A stretch of 64,000 bases of DNA from Hetaerina americana. Its lineage: Eukaryota > Arthropoda > Insecta > Odonata > Calopterygidae. The DNA is taken from NCBI GenBank assembly GCA_022747635.1, contig JAKTNV010000116.1, positions 582,001 to 646,000 of the forward strand, read 5' to 3'. Under the pieces are notes generated by a model that was not told the DNA's origin, did no database searches, and worked only from the letters and a program-made list of their open reading frames with translations. Position numbers and translations under genes: made by a program. This document shows, piece by piece, positions 62,896 to 64,000 of the stretch (position 1 is the stretch's first letter; the number at the start of each line of letters is the position of its first letter).

Positions 62896-64000
62896 CTCAT
62901 ATATACAGAAACAGATATAAGGAAAAGGGATAGGAACACATATAAAGGACGAACACAATAGAGGTGGGGAAGGCGGAATCGAACGGATCACAAGAGTAAA
63001 AATATTTCCCCAACCGGGACTCGAACACCGGATCTTTCCACTTGCCGGGCGGATGCTCTTAACCACTTGAGCTATCGAGGATAGTCAATTTACCCTGAGA
63101 TCCGTGGGTCTAATATGTCGCCAAGCGCCCCGATTCTTTCAGCCAAGAGATGGCGTCAGGGGGCTGTTTCACCCACCAAAGGAGAAATAGACAATACACA
63201 AGGAAAGGAAAGGACAGTGGGTTAGAATTCATACAACATCATACAGGAAAGGAACAGTGCGTTTCGTGGCACGCATAGCCAGAAGAAAGAGATGAGCCAC
63301 ATTGGCCAAATACACATTCAAACACGAAATCCCGCCAAACGGCGAATAAATACTCATATATACAGAAACAGATATAAGGAAAAGGGATAGGAACACATAT
63401 AAAGGACGAACACAATAGAGGTGGGGAAGGCGGAATCGAACGGATCACAAGAGTAAAAATATTTCCTCAACCGGGACTCGAACACCGGATCTTTCCACTT
63501 GCCGGGCGGATGCTCTTAACCACTTGAGCTTATTCGCCGTTTGGCGGGATTTCGTGTTTGAATGTGTATTTGGCCAATGTGGCTCATCTCTTTCTTCTGG
63601 CTATGCGTGCCACGAAACGCACTGTTCCTTTCCTGTATGATGTTGTATGAATTCTAACCCACTGTCCTTTCCTTTCCTTGTGTATTGTCTATTTCTCCTT
63701 TGGTGGGTGAAACAGCCCCCTGACGCCATCTCTTGGCTGAAAGAATCGGGGCGCTTGGCGACATATTAGACCCACGGATCTCAGGGTAAATTGACTATCC
63801 TCGATAGCTCAAGTGGTTAAGAGCATCCGCCCGGCAAGTGGAAAGATCCGGTGTTCGAGTCCCGGTTGAGGAAATATTTTTACTCTTGTGATCCGTTCGA
63901 TTCCGCCTTCCCCACCTCTATTGTGTTCGTCCTTTATATGTGTTCCTATCCCTTTTCCTTATATCTGTTTCTGTATATATGAGTATTTATTCGCCGTTTG
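62895..64000. repeat. Family B SINE-containing tandem and inverted array
   Basis: Unit 1 (62895-63351, 457 bp, minus) contains a family B SINE plus about 190 further bases ending CCCGCCAAACGGCGAATAAAT. Unit 2 (63352-63528) repeats its first 177 bases and is cut off after CACTTGAGCT. From 63530 to 63984 the sequence is the reverse complement of unit 1, with one visible difference near 63006 where it agrees with unit 2. From 63985 to the edge it begins another unit. The inverted arms are about 455 bp with a 180-base spacer. Confidence 0.9.
63800..63872 (+). repeat. tRNA-like domain of family B SINE, best cloverleaf
   Basis: Acceptor arms TCCTCGA and TTGAGGA pair over seven bases (one G-U). The D arm GCTC/GAGC and the anticodon arm TCCGC/GTGGA pair around the loop CCGGCAA, giving an apparent GGC anticodon (alanine type). 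The T arm is imperfect, with one extra base (CCGGTGTTCGAGTCCCGG). The long shared 5' leader and 3' body in all copies argue for a SINE rather than a working tRNA gene. Confidence 0.65.

Noticed and set aside
63800..63872. Functional tRNA-Ala gene
   Set aside because: The T arm has an extra base and the same sequence with conserved non-tRNA flanks occurs in at least five copies, so it is a SINE.

Overview
This looks like a piece of an animal, most likely arthropod, nuclear genome. The evidence is indirect: mariner-family DNA transposons, CR1-like and RTE-like non-LTR retrotransposons, a Penelope-like element with a GIY-YIG endonuclease, several tRNA-derived SINEs, very long (TA)n arrays, and no dense or operon-like coding. 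I cannot name the species. I found no host protein-coding gene, rRNA, functional tRNA or CRISPR array that I could defend. The window reads as intergenic or intronic DNA loaded with decayed mobile elements. Almost every long open frame that carries a recognisable motif belongs to a transposon.

Layout. 1-1530: CR1-like retrotransposon on the minus strand, running off the left edge (ORF1 SGNH domain, ORF2 endonuclease). 2551-3175: two tRNA-derived SINEs in opposite orientation. 3176-23560: mostly anonymous DNA with one or two tRNA-like fragments, a perfect 23-bp-arm palindrome at 19021-19068, and CpG-rich or purine/pyrimidine-skewed islands. 23567-28226: a transposon cluster inside (TA)n microsatellite, holding two fold-back elements, a nearly intact mariner inserted at a TA, a detached RTE 5' end and a dead RTE copy. 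29855-29998: a SINE. 32115-34380: (TA)n arrays holding a SINE and a Penelope-type 3' end, followed by two retrotransposon 3' ends. 35800-37130: a Penelope-like tail with a hammerhead-like motif and a minus-strand CR1-like RT relic. 38490-38660: a third fold-back. 40140-43032: tandem repeats, then a degenerate Penelope-like element and its 3' tail, ending at a (TA)n array. 43033-46465: a SINE abutting the longest RTE copy. 48225-51870: an internally deleted mariner with intact-looking ends, a second mariner tail, and a chimeric RTE. 51871-62660: anonymous DNA with a CpG-rich stretch at 61300-62370. 62670-64000: two SINE families, the second arranged as a tandem plus inverted array to the window edge.

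How parts relate. The (TA)n arrays are meeting points: mariner (TA target), Penelope-type tails, SINE tails and RTE ends all abut them. The most interesting thread is a recurring short motif, (Y)YGAWGA, then a short stem, then GAAA. It appears in the fold-backs and Penelope-type tails and resembles the core of the minimal hammerhead ribozymes known from Penelope-like elements. All three RTE copies share an Asp-to-Asn change in the reverse transcriptase catalytic box.
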